Below the pieces are notes generated by a model, which did not search any database, was not told where the DNA came from, and was given only the letters and a program-made list of their open reading frames with translations. This document shows positions 1 through 6,681 of a stretch of DNA of 11,120 nucleotides, piece by piece. The DNA comes from Gammaproteobacteria bacterium (GTDB taxonomy: Bacteria > Pseudomonadota > Gammaproteobacteria > Steroidobacterales > Rariloculaceae), in NCBI GenBank assembly GCA_004357505.1, contig SMWC01000036.1, positions 1 through 11,120 of the forward strand. The letters run 5' to 3'. The translations under genes were made by a program, and so were the position numbers. Each line of letters begins with the position of its first letter. Position 1 is the first letter of the stretch.

Positions 1-1
1 C

Positions 2-838
2 ATGCGCGCCTATTCCACGCGGAACGTTGCACAGTTGCTAGGGAAATCTCAGGCACACGTGCGGTCATTCGCACGAGCCCGTTTCGTCTCACCGCTGAAG
101 ACCCCTGGCGGCCACTATCGCTTTTCGTTCCAGGACCTAGTTCTGCTGCGCACTGCGAAGGGGCTGACCGAGGCTAACTTGGGCTGTCGACGCATGTGGC
201 GGACACTGCGGGCACTGCGCAAGCAGCTCCCATCCGACCGGCCGCTGAGCTCGGTGCGTGTGCTCGTCGAGCGCGACAGCGTTTTGATCCAGGAACAGAA
301 CACCACCTGGGAACTCGAGTCCGGACAAACCGTTATGGACTTCGCCGCGACTGAGCTCGAAGAAAAGATCGCACCGTTGCGCGATGCCTCCGCCGCTCGA
401 GCCAAGACCCAAGTCAACAGCGGTGGCGAGTGGTTCGATCTCGGACTGGAGTTCGATCGACTCGGTGCGCGCGAAGACGCCTGTGCCGCTTACCGGGAAG
501 CGCTGAGCGTGGACGCCGACCACGTCAACGCAAAAATCAACCTCGGGCGCTTGTTGCACAACGATAGGGTCTACCGGCAGGCCGAAGAACTCTATCGAGA
601 GGCCCTGCGCATCGATCCCGCGAACTCCATCGCCGCGTTTAATCTAGGCGTCGTGCTGGAAGACCAGGGCGCTATTCAGGAGGCATTGGAGACCTATCAG
701 CATGCGCTGGCCGTCGACCCGACCATCCCAGACGTGCACTACAACATCGCCCGTCTCTACGAGCACCAGGGCAATCACCAGGCCGCACGGCACCATTTTT
801 CCCGTTTCAGGGCCCTGCGGAGCAAGCAGGGCAACTAG
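2..838 (+). CDS. MerR-type helix-turn-helix protein with C-terminal TPR repeats
   Basis: A 278-residue protein. Residues about 4-55 resemble the DNA-binding domain of MerR-family regulators: a STRNVAQLLG helix, a turn, and a GGHYRF wing followed by an aliphatic helix. Residues about 141-275 form roughly four tetratricopeptide repeats, seen as recurring W/Y-x2-LG, A-x3-Y-x-x-AL and D-P signatures (for example AEELYREALRIDP and ALETYQHALAVDP). MerR proteins usually end in an effector-binding or dimerising segment; here protein-interaction repeats take that place, so it probably binds DNA and a protein partner. The partner and target are unknown. No signal peptide or membrane segment is visible, so it should be cytoplasmic. 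The ATG at position 2 fits the domain boundary, but its ribosome site lies outside the window and a further upstream start cannot be excluded. The domain reading is solid; the regulatory role is inferred. Confidence 0.85.
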   Translation: MRAYSTRNVAQLLGKSQAHVRSFARARFVSPLKTPGGHYRFSFQDLVLLRTAKGLTEANLGCRRMWRTLRALRKQLPSDRPLSSVRVLVERDSVLIQEQNTTWELESGQTVMDFAATELEEKIAPLRDASAARAKTQVNSGGEWFDLGLEFDRLGAREDACAAYREALSVDADHVNAKINLGRLLHNDRVYRQAEELYREALRIDPANSIAAFNLGVVLEDQGAIQEALETYQHALAVDPTIPDVHYNIARLYEHQGNHQAARHHFSRFRALRSKQGN

Positions 839-932
839 CTCACAGTTTGGCGCTTTGCTCGAACACCACGGTCAACGACCTCGGTCGGCAAGCCGTTAAT
901 ACCCGCGAACAAGCAAGTTTTCGGCTTCGGAC

Positions 933-1250
933 ATGGACACGATCACGTTGATACTACCTTCAGGAGAGACCCAAGAGCTGCGGATTGTGAGCATCCGGGG
1001 CGAGCGGCGGCTGCAGGGTTTTGCGGATACCGGCGTGTTCCGCATTACGACCGTCAGCCAGGGGACTGTGGACGACAGACCAAAAACCGACTGCCGCGGC
1101 GACGGCGGACCTGCATTTGCCACCGTCGAGATCACCGGCGATCTTGACTTCGCCAGAAGCGACGACGGCGACCACCCCTATAATCGCTACGGCCAGGGGA
1201 TATGCGCAGACTCCTTTCAGAGTCGTAAATCGCGATCCACGCCTAGCTGA
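933..1250 (+). CDS. Weak hypothetical ORF
   Basis: A 105-codon open frame starting MDTITLILPSGETQEL. The first 85 or so codons use mostly G/C third positions, like the neighbouring genes, and read plausibly as a beta-rich small protein. The last 20 residues (rich in S, R and K) do not look like a protein end. There is no Shine-Dalgarno sequence before the ATG, and an in-frame stop at 897-899 rules out an earlier start. I do not recognise a family. It may be a real small gene, a truncated remnant, or chance. Confidence 0.25.
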   Translation: MDTITLILPSGETQELRIVSIRGERRLQGFADTGVFRITTVSQGTVDDRPKTDCRGDGGPAFATVEITGDLDFARSDDGDHPYNRYGQGICADSFQSRKSRSTPS

Positions 1251-1418
1251 TGCAGGCCGACTAACGTCCCCGTTTCGCGACGACCCGCGGCATCGGTCAT
1301 CGCAACATATCGTACGTCACCCATAGATAATTCCGCCGGTTACAGCGTAAAGATACTTCAGGTTCTCGAATCGCCGTGCCTCGGCAAGCAGATCCTACTC
1401 CCAACGCATGACGAAAGC

Positions 1419-1447
1419 TTGGGCAGACAAGAAATAACAGCTATGCT
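1419..1447 (+). promoter_or_regulatory. Possible sigma-70 promoter for the DksA-like gene
   Basis: TTGGGC (1419-1424), a 17-nt spacer, then TATGCT (1442-1447). The -35 box matches the consensus at 3 of 6 positions and the -10 box at 4 of 6. Transcription would start near 1454, giving a leader of about 140 nt that contains the whole 1486-1525 hairpin. The match is modest, so this is only a candidate. Confidence 0.3.
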
Positions 1448-1450
1448 TTG

Positions 1451-1579
1451 ATGAAAATATCGACGCTGCAGCCTAGACGGATCATCATCGTCACCGTAAG
1501 CGAACTCATGTTTGCCGTGACGATGCGGAGGTTCCTCTGGGCTCTTCGGCCGCCGGGCAACGAATCGGTGCGCACCTAA
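1451..1579 (+). CDS. Possible 42-residue upstream ORF
   Basis: ATG at 1451 runs to TAA at 1577-1579, ending 13 nt before the DksA-like start codon. The peptide begins MKISTLQPRRIIIVTVSELM. It overlaps the hairpin at 1486-1525, so ribosomes translating it would disturb that structure. There is no good ribosome-binding site, and the candidate promoter at 1419-1447 would start transcription after its ATG. It is quite possibly a chance ORF. Confidence 0.15.
   Translation: MKISTLQPRRIIIVTVSELMFAVTMRRFLWALRPPGNESVRT
1486..1525 (+). repeat. Strong imperfect hairpin / inverted repeat upstream of the DksA-like gene
   Basis: The left arm (1486-1501) CATCGTCACCGTAAGC can pair with the right arm (1510-1525) GTTTGCCGTGACGATG. 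This gives nine perfect outer pairs, one C-C mismatch, then six pairs including two G-U wobbles, closing an 8-nt loop. As DNA the arms match at 13 of 16 positions, so it could be either an operator or an RNA leader structure. No U-run follows it, so it is unlikely to be an intrinsic terminator. Its right edge is 67 nt before the start codon at 1593. Confidence 0.6.
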
Positions 1580-1592
1580 AGAAGATTAGGGG

Positions 1593-1937
1593 ATGAAACA
1601 GGACTACGTAGAACTTCGCGAACTTCTGCTGGCAAAACGAGAGGAGCTAGCGGTTCGCTTGGCACGCCTGAAGAAGAACCTCACCTCAGGACGTAGCGCG
1701 GACTCCCAAGAACAGGCCCAAGAACTGGAGAACGCCGAGGTCGTCGACGCGTTGGGCAACGAAGCACAGTTGGAACTCAGCAGAATTGCACAAGCCTTGG
1801 ATCAGATGAAACATGATCACTATGGTGAGTGCGTCACATGCGGGGAGGAGATCCCGCTCGCGCGGCTCAAAGCATATCTCTTCGCTGAGCGTTGTATCCG
1901 CTGTGCGACGGCCGAGGAAAATCGTCTGGATCGTTAG
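1593..1937 (+). CDS. DksA/TraR-family zinc-finger protein
   Basis: A 114-residue protein of the DksA/TraR family. Family members enter the secondary channel of RNA polymerase and alter promoter output, often with ppGpp. Residues 5-75 should form the antiparallel coiled coil. Four cysteines (C80, C83, C101, C104) form a C-x2-C...C-x2-C zinc finger, followed by a short charged tail. At the predicted coiled-coil tip, residues 37-42 read DSQEQA, a D-x-x-E-x-A version of the D-x-x-D-x-A tip of classical DksA. At 114 residues it is shorter than E. coli DksA (151) and longer than TraR (about 73), so it is a DksA-like paralogue rather than DksA itself. An in-frame TAG at 1587-1589 makes the ATG at 1593 the first possible start; the AGGGG abutting the ATG is too close for a normal ribosome site. 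Its 3' end converges on the oxidoreductase gene, 31 nt away. Confidence 0.92.
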   Translation: MKQDYVELRELLLAKREELAVRLARLKKNLTSGRSADSQEQAQELENAEVVDALGNEAQLELSRIAQALDQMKHDHYGECVTCGEEIPLARLKAYLFAERCIRCATAEENRLDR

Positions 1938-1968
1938 CCGGGTCCGATCCCTGACGATCACCGCGGCG

Positions 1969-4900
1969 TCACGCAGGAACGAGCCTCTCGCGCAGTTCTT
2001 TCCAGGCATCGAGTAACGCTTCCCGCCGCGCACCAACCGTCTCGACGGCAGCCTGTTTGATCGGTCCGTAACCTCGAATCTGATCCGGCAGGCCGGCAAG
2101 TTCGACGGCCATTGCGTAATGCGGCTCATCCAACTCCTCGCATAGCCCGGCCAACAACGCTTCGTAGTCGGCGATGAGCTGCCGTTCCAAGCGCCGCTCT
2201 TTGGTGTAAGAGAAGAGATCCAGCGCTGTGCCACGCACAAACCGGAACTTGGCCAGTACGCGGAGGACGACCAGGATCCAGCTACCGAAGGCGTATTTCT
2301 TAGGCCGGCCGGAATTGGGGTCGATTCCGGCGATCAAAGGCGGCGAGAAATGGAAGCGCAGCTTGAGGCGACCCTGATACTCCGATCGCAACTGCTCAAG
2401 AAAGCCGGTCTGCGTGTAGAGCCGCGCCACTTCATACTCATCCTTGTACGCAAGCAACTTGAAATAATTCCTCGCGACGGCCTCGGCAAGCTCAGTACTG
2501 TCTGGACGTGCTTCGTTTTCCACTGCCCGGACGCGAGCAACTAATCGCTCGTAGCGCTCGGCGTAAGCGCGATCCTGATACTGACCGAGGAATGTCATAC
2601 GTCGCGACACGATCTCGTCCAAGGAGCTGGACAGGTCCTGCGCGGGCTCACCAAGCCCGCCCGCGAGTTGCTCTACCTTATCGGGATCGAAGACAGCGTA
2701 GCGACCCCACGCCAATGCGCGTTTGTTCTGCTCAACATTCGAACCGAACAGCTCCAGCGCGCGCTCCAGCGATTCAGCCGCTACGGGTAACAGGCCACGC
2801 TGCAGAGCAGCCCCCAACAACAAGACGTTAGCGGAAAGGCTGTCACCGGTTAAAGCCTTCGCCAGACGTGAGGCATCGAGCGCGAAAAAGCCGTCGGGTC
2901 GACTGGCTCCGCCGAGCGCCGCCAGCAACGCCTGACCCGGGAATTCGAGATCGCGCTCGGTGATAAAACTCGGCGGCATCTCTTCGTGGGTATTCACGAG
3001 CACGGCCGAGCGATCCACGGCCAGGGTGATTAGCGACTCCTTGCCGGCAGCGACCAGCAGGTCCCCACCGAGCAATAGGTCGACTTGCCCAGCCGGGATG
3101 CGGGCGCTATGCAGGTCTTCGCTTGTCTGCGCTATGCGAATGTGTGAGAGCACGGCGCCGAACTTCTGGGCCAGGCCGGTCTGGTCGAGCTCCATGACCG
3201 CCTTGCCTTCCAGGTGCGCCGCCAAACCGATCAGCCCGCTGGCGGTTACGACGCCCGTACCGCCCACACCGGCGATGAGGACATTATACGGCGACGATGA
3301 CAGATCCGGCGTGGCCGGTTCCGGTGGGCTCGGTAGAACGTCAGGGTCCAGCGGAATCGGCGCTTTTGGCTCAGCGCCATGCAACGTGACGAAGCTCGGG
3401 CAAAAACCATCCAGACAACTGAAGTCCCGGTTGCAGGACGACTGGTTTATCGCACGTTTGCGGCCGAACTCGGTTTCCACGGGAACCACCGATAAACAGT
3501 TGGAGATTCGGTTGCAATCGCCACAGCCTTCGCAAACCAATTCATTAATAACGACACGTTGCGCCGGTGTCTCGATCAGGCCGCGCTTGCGCTTGCGGCG
3601 TAATTCGGCAGCGCAGGTTTGATCATAGATCAGCGCCGAGACCCCTCGCTGCTCCCGCAGATCAAGCTGCAGACGGTCCAACTCCCGGCGATGATGAACT
3701 GACACCTCCTTCGGCAGATTAACGTCACGCGCCACTCTCTTCGGATCATCGCTGACGATGAGGACCGGCCGCACGCCTTCGGCAACCAGCTGCTGTGCGA
3801 CCTGTCCGGCAGTGAAGCCGCCCTCCACCGGTTGCCCCCCGGTCATCGCCACGGCATCGTTATAGAGGATCTTGTAGGTAATGTTGACGCCGGCCGAGAC
3901 CGCCGCCCGGATGGCGAGTGAACCCGAATGGGTATAAGTTCCATCGCCAAGATTTTGAAAAACATGCTCGGTGTCGGTGAACGGTGCACGACCGATCCAT
4001 GTGGCGCCTTCGCCTCCCATCTGGGTGTAGGTCTCGGTATTCCGGCCCATCCAAGCCGCCATGAAATGGCAGCCGATCCCGGCAATCGCGAGACTGCCCT
4101 CCGGCACGCGGGTCGAGATATTGTGCGGGCAGCCTGAACAAAAGTGTGGTGCCCTGGCCCCATTTCCTGTGACGGCCTTGACGGCGTCATCTTTCTGGGC
4201 GAGAAAGTTCAAGCGCTCATCGATATCGGGGCTCGAGTAGTAACGCGAAAGCCGGCTTCCTAACGCCCTCGCCACTGTCGCCGCACTCAACTCACCAGCG
4301 GACGGCAGAAGCCAGTCGCCATGTTCATCGAGTTTGCCGACGATCGTCAGCCTGGACTCGGGCTGCCGGTCGAACAGCTGCTCCTTTACCTGAGCCTCGA
4401 TTACGCCGCGCTTTTCCTCGATGACGAGAATTTCTTCGAGGCCCTCTGCAAATTCACGAATACCTTCAGCCTCTAGCGGCCAACTCATTCCAACCTTATA
4501 CAGGCGAATACCGACTTCACTGGCCCGCTGCGTACCGATACCTAGATCGGCCAGCGCCTGAAGAGTATCGCCGTGAGATTTGCCAGTGGTAATCAAACCG
4601 AGCCGCGGCTTAGGACTATCGATGACGATGCGATCGAGCCGATTTACGCGTGCGAACGCGGCCGCCGCTTTGAGTTTATATGTGTGCAGCCGGACCTCTT
4701 GCTCGAGCGGTGGGTCCGGCCAACGTATCCCAAGACCGTCGGCAGGCAATTCGAATTCGGGTTGAACGATCTCGAAGCGGTCGTGATCGAAGTCGATCGT
4801 TTGGGACGCATCGGCGGTCTCCTGGATGACCTTCATACCAACCCAACAGCCGCTGAAACGCGATAACGCATAGCCCATGAGCCCAAGCTCAATCAACTCC

Positions 4901-5433
4901 TGAACATTCGCAGGATTCAGTACCGGCATCATGGCATCCATGAAACTGTACTCACTCTGCTGGGGCAGTGTCGATGACTTACAGGCGTGATCGTCGCCGG
5001 CCGCCACCAACACGCCGCCATGACGCGAAGTACCTGCGGCGTTACCGTGCTTAAACGCGTCCCCCGACCGGTCGACTCCCGGCCCTTTGCCATACCACAG
5101 ACTGAATACGCCATCGACCTTGGCGCCGGGGAACAGAGTCGCTTGCTGAGTGCCCCAAATCGACGTCGCCGCCAACTCCTCGTTGAGTCCCGGTTGAAAA
5201 CGAACGCCAGCTTGGTCCAGAACCTGGCTAGCACGCCACAATTCTCGATCCAGGCCGCCCAGAGGTGAGCCGCGGTAACCGGAAACAAATCCGGCCGTGT
5301 TGAGACCCGCGCGTTGGTCTCGGTCATGCTGCAGCAACAGCAGCCGTACGAGCGCTTGCAGTCCCGTGATGAAGAGTGTCTTCTTATCCAGTTGGTAACA
5401 CTCATCCAACCTATCGATGTGGCGGAGATTCAT
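1969..5433 (-). CDS. Fused indolepyruvate:ferredoxin oxidoreductase family protein
   Basis: A 1154-residue thiamine-diphosphate, iron-sulfur enzyme in which alpha and gamma parts are fused. Family members oxidatively decarboxylate 2-oxo acids such as indolepyruvate to acyl-CoA and pass electrons to ferredoxin. Domains in order: an N-terminal pyrimidine-binding domain with SGYRGSPLGG (51-60) and candidate catalytic Glu at 85/86; a C-x2-C site in FCSGCPHN (431-438); the TPP/Mg motif with GDG at 496-498 and ND at 525-526; a cysteine cluster (634, 637, 640, 646, 667, 673, 678) able to hold iron-sulfur; a Rossmann-like gamma domain starting AGVGGTGVVT (721-730); and a roughly 200-residue C-terminal domain typical of the long proteobacterial version. 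Length and order fit that long form. The ATG at 5433 begins MNLRHIDRLDECY; its ribosome site is weak. It lies 103 nt downstream of the dehydratase gene on the same strand. The exact substrate (aromatic, branched or short 2-oxo acid) cannot be read from sequence. Confidence 0.93.
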   Translation of the reverse strand: MNLRHIDRLDECYQLDKKTLFITGLQALVRLLLLQHDRDQRAGLNTAGFVSGYRGSPLGGLDRELWRASQVLDQAGVRFQPGLNEELAATSIWGTQQATLFPGAKVDGVFSLWYGKGPGVDRSGDAFKHGNAAGTSRHGGVLVAAGDDHACKSSTLPQQSEYSFMDAMMPVLNPANVQELIELGLMGYALSRFSGCWVGMKVIQETADASQTIDFDHDRFEIVQPEFELPADGLGIRWPDPPLEQEVRLHTYKLKAAAAFARVNRLDRIVIDSPKPRLGLITTGKSHGDTLQALADLGIGTQRASEVGIRLYKVGMSWPLEAEGIREFAEGLEEILVIEEKRGVIEAQVKEQLFDRQPESRLTIVGKLDEHGDWLLPSAGELSAATVARALGSRLSRYYSSPDIDERLNFLAQKDDAVKAVTGNGARAPHFCSGCPHNISTRVPEGSLAIAGIGCHFMAAWMGRNTETYTQMGGEGATWIGRAPFTDTEHVFQNLGDGTYTHSGSLAIRAAVSAGVNITYKILYNDAVAMTGGQPVEGGFTAGQVAQQLVAEGVRPVLIVSDDPKRVARDVNLPKEVSVHHRRELDRLQLDLREQRGVSALIYDQTCAAELRRKRKRGLIETPAQRVVINELVCEGCGDCNRISNCLSVVPVETEFGRKRAINQSSCNRDFSCLDGFCPSFVTLHGAEPKAPIPLDPDVLPSPPEPATPDLSSSPYNVLIAGVGGTGVVTASGLIGLAAHLEGKAVMELDQTGLAQKFGAVLSHIRIAQTSEDLHSARIPAGQVDLLLGGDLLVAAGKESLITLAVDRSAVLVNTHEEMPPSFITERDLEFPGQALLAALGGASRPDGFFALDASRLAKALTGDSLSANVLLLGAALQRGLLPVAAESLERALELFGSNVEQNKRALAWGRYAVFDPDKVEQLAGGLGEPAQDLSSSLDEIVSRRMTFLGQYQDRAYAERYERLVARVRAVENEARPDSTELAEAVARNYFKLLAYKDEYEVARLYTQTGFLEQLRSEYQGRLKLRFHFSPPLIAGIDPNSGRPKKYAFGSWILVVLRVLAKFRFVRGTALDLFSYTKERRLERQLIADYEALLAGLCEELDEPHYAMAVELAGLPDQIRGYGPIKQAAVETVGARREALLDAWKELRERLVPA

Positions 5434-5490
5434 CTCAGGATCTCGATATCCGCCGTTGGAAGCGTCCCAGCTGAGCAGTAATCATTCTTC

Positions 5491-5519
5491 ATGATATCTG
5501 GATACGGACGAGAATCTAA
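5491..5519 (-). promoter_or_regulatory. Possible promoter for the oxidoreductase gene
   Basis: Read on the minus strand: TTAGAT (5514-5519), a 17-nt spacer, then TATCAT (5491-5496). The -10 box matches the consensus at 5 of 6 positions but the -35 box at only 2 of 6. It sits about 58 nt before the start codon, in the 103-nt gap after the dehydratase gene. If real, the oxidoreductase could be expressed separately from the dehydratase. Confidence 0.28.
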
Positions 5520-5536
5520 GCGCTAGTGTGCCGGCA

Positions 5537-6526
5537 CTACGGATCGGGGTGATCCGATAGCACGTCCATGAAAATATTCGCATCAACATTGGCCCCGCTC
5601 AATACGATCCCGACACAGTCGTAGTCAGCGGCAGCCTTACTCAACACGGCGGCTAACGCCACTGCTCCGGACGGTTCAAGCACGAGCTTCAGGTGGCGCG
5701 CGCCGAATGCCATCGCATGAGCCGCTTGGGCATCGGTCACAGTTATCCCTGCGGTCAGTATCCGGCGATTGATGGCGAAGGTGATGGCGCCCGGCGTCGG
5801 GGCCATCAGCGCATCACAGATCGTCGTCGGCTGTCCGCGCACAACTTGCCGCGATTCGGCCGCGAGCGAACGCCGCGTCTCATCGTATCCCTCCGGTTCA
5901 ACCGCGTAGAGCCGACACTCAGGAAATAATTCGGCTAGGCTGAGCCCGCAACCGGCAATGAGGCCTCCCCCGCCACAGGGGGCGTATAGCGCAGCCAGCT
6001 TCAAACCCTTCGTCTGAGCGTAACGGCCAAGCTCCAGGCCCACGGTACCTTGGCCGGCGATGACGTCAGGGTGATCGAACGCCGGTATCAGTGCGGCGCC
6101 GCGCTCGGTCGCGATCTGTGCCGCAAGTTGTTCACGATCCTCGCGATAACGATCGTAGAGAATGACTTCGGCGCCTAGCGTTCGCGTCTTGAGCTCCTTA
6201 ATCTTGGGTGCATCCTTGGGCATCACAATGGTGGCCCGGACATCAAGCCACTTTGCCGCCAGCGCAACACCCTGGGCATGATTTCCCGACGAAAACGCCA
6301 CGACCCCGGCGCTGCGTTCCGTATAACTAAGCTGCAAAAGACGATTGAGCGCACCACGAATTTTAAAGCTGCCGCCGTACTGAAGGGATTCAGTCTTGAC
6401 TAGAACACGCGTGCCTGCGCGTTGATTCAGGACATCCGACTCGAGTACTGGCGTTGCGATCAACCAATCCCGAAGCCGGCCACCAGCCTCTTCTACATCG
6501 CCTGCGGTCGGCAGCACACCCGTCAT
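5537..6526 (-). CDS. PLP-dependent threonine/serine dehydratase family protein
   Basis: A 329-residue fold-type II PLP enzyme. The Schiff-base lysine is K55 in GGSFKIRGA (51-59). SSGNHAQG (79-86) binds the substrate carboxylate, CGGGGL (184-189) holds the PLP phosphate, and SGANVD near 310-315 supplies the serine that contacts the pyridine nitrogen. The usual reaction is threonine to 2-oxobutyrate, or serine to pyruvate, plus ammonia; serine racemase and hydroxyaspartate dehydratase share the fold and cannot be excluded. There is no C-terminal ACT-like regulatory domain, so it resembles the short catabolic enzymes more than isoleucine-inhibited IlvA. The frame stays open to an ATG at 6724, but that extension lacks homology-like sequence and would overlap the divergent exporter gene. 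The ATG at 6526, just before the normal N-terminus, is the better start. It is upstream of and co-oriented with the oxidoreductase gene. Confidence 0.88.
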   Translation of the reverse strand: MTGVLPTAGDVEEAGGRLRDWLIATPVLESDVLNQRAGTRVLVKTESLQYGGSFKIRGALNRLLQLSYTERSAGVVAFSSGNHAQGVALAAKWLDVRATIVMPKDAPKIKELKTRTLGAEVILYDRYREDREQLAAQIATERGAALIPAFDHPDVIAGQGTVGLELGRYAQTKGLKLAALYAPCGGGGLIAGCGLSLAELFPECRLYAVEPEGYDETRRSLAAESRQVVRGQPTTICDALMAPTPGAITFAINRRILTAGITVTDAQAAHAMAFGARHLKLVLEPSGAVALAAVLSKAAADYDCVGIVLSGANVDANIFMDVLSDHPDP

Positions 6527-6558
6527 ACACTCACAGCTTGCTCTCGTACCAGGCCGGT

Positions 6559-6564
6559 AATATA
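6559..6564 (-). promoter_or_regulatory. Candidate -10 box of the dehydratase gene
   Basis: The minus strand reads TATATT here (5 of 6 to consensus), 32 nt upstream of the chosen ATG at 6526. This spacing leaves a short leader and supports the downstream start choice. No good -35 box lies 16-18 nt upstream; that place is occupied by the edge of a G-rich run. Confidence 0.35.
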
Positions 6565-6582
6565 GTCGAGAACTACGGTCGG

Positions 6583-6603
6583 CCACACCCTCTACCCCAC
6601 CCC
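6583..6603 (-). other. G-rich run with quadruplex-like pattern
   Basis: On the minus strand the order is GGGG-T-GGGG-TAGA-GGG-TGT-GG. This gives four G-runs with short loops, enough for a two-tetrad quadruplex, or a three-tetrad form only if a defect is allowed. It lies in the divergent promoter region, just upstream of the candidate dehydratase -10 box. Such runs can arise by chance in GC-rich DNA. Confidence 0.35.
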
Positions 6604-6623
6604 AAACGCCGGCTTGTGAAGGA

Positions 6624-6639
6624 CTGCCGACCCTGGCAG
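6624..6639 (+). repeat. Short inverted repeat upstream of the exporter gene
   Basis: CTGCC-GACCCT-GGCAG is a perfect 5-bp inverted repeat with a 6-nt centre. It is flanked by GAAG (6618-6621) and CTTC (6643-6646), which could extend the hairpin across an internal loop. It ends 42 nt before the start of the cation exporter gene and could be an operator or leader hairpin. It does not resemble the G-tract operators of RcnR/CsoR-type metal sensors that often control DmeF-like exporters. Confidence 0.3.
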
Positions 6640-6681
6640 CGGCTTCCCGACACTCGAACAGACTGAGACAATCGCTTCGCC

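Larger units (their letters stand above)
839..1592. other. Gene-poor intergenic stretch of about 750 nt
   Basis: No confident gene lies between the HTH-TPR gene and the DksA-like gene. The stretch holds one weak ORF (933-1250), one 42-codon ORF (1451-1579), a perfect TATAAT at 1179-1184 without a well-spaced -35 box, and a strong imperfect inverted repeat at 1486-1525. Between 1251 and 1418 I see nothing interpretable. It could be regulatory DNA, a degraded gene, or the site of an unrecognised small RNA. Confidence 0.6.

Noticed and set aside
1144..1184. TTGACT and TATAAT as a promoter
   Set aside because: The spacer between the boxes is 29 nt, far from 16-18, so they cannot act as one sigma-70 promoter.
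1209..1224. GACTC-CTTTCA-GAGTC hairpin as a tRNA anticodon arm
   Set aside because: The loop is 6 rather than 7 nt and the flanks cannot form the other arms. A 5-bp inverted repeat is common by chance.
1361..1376. GGTTCTCGAATC, resembling a tRNA T-arm
   Set aside because: The T-loop spacing is wrong, and no acceptor, D or anticodon arms can be built around it.
1952..1971. TGACG...CGTCA inverted repeat between the convergent DksA-like and oxidoreductase genes
   Set aside because: A 5-bp stem with a 10-nt loop and no T-run on either side; too weak to call a terminator.
1686..2240. 184-codon minus-strand ORF spanning the DksA-like/oxidoreductase junction
   Set aside because: It overlaps two genes with strong domain evidence and has no recognisable motif.
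2960..3622. 220-codon plus-strand ORF within the oxidoreductase gene
   Set aside because: It is antisense to the well-supported gamma-domain and cysteine-cluster coding sequence and shows no recognisable family; a shadow of GC-rich codon use.
5524..5539. TAGTG...CACTA palindrome at the dehydratase stop as a terminator
   Set aside because: The stem is only 5 bp, overlaps the stop codon, and no T-run follows it on the minus strand.
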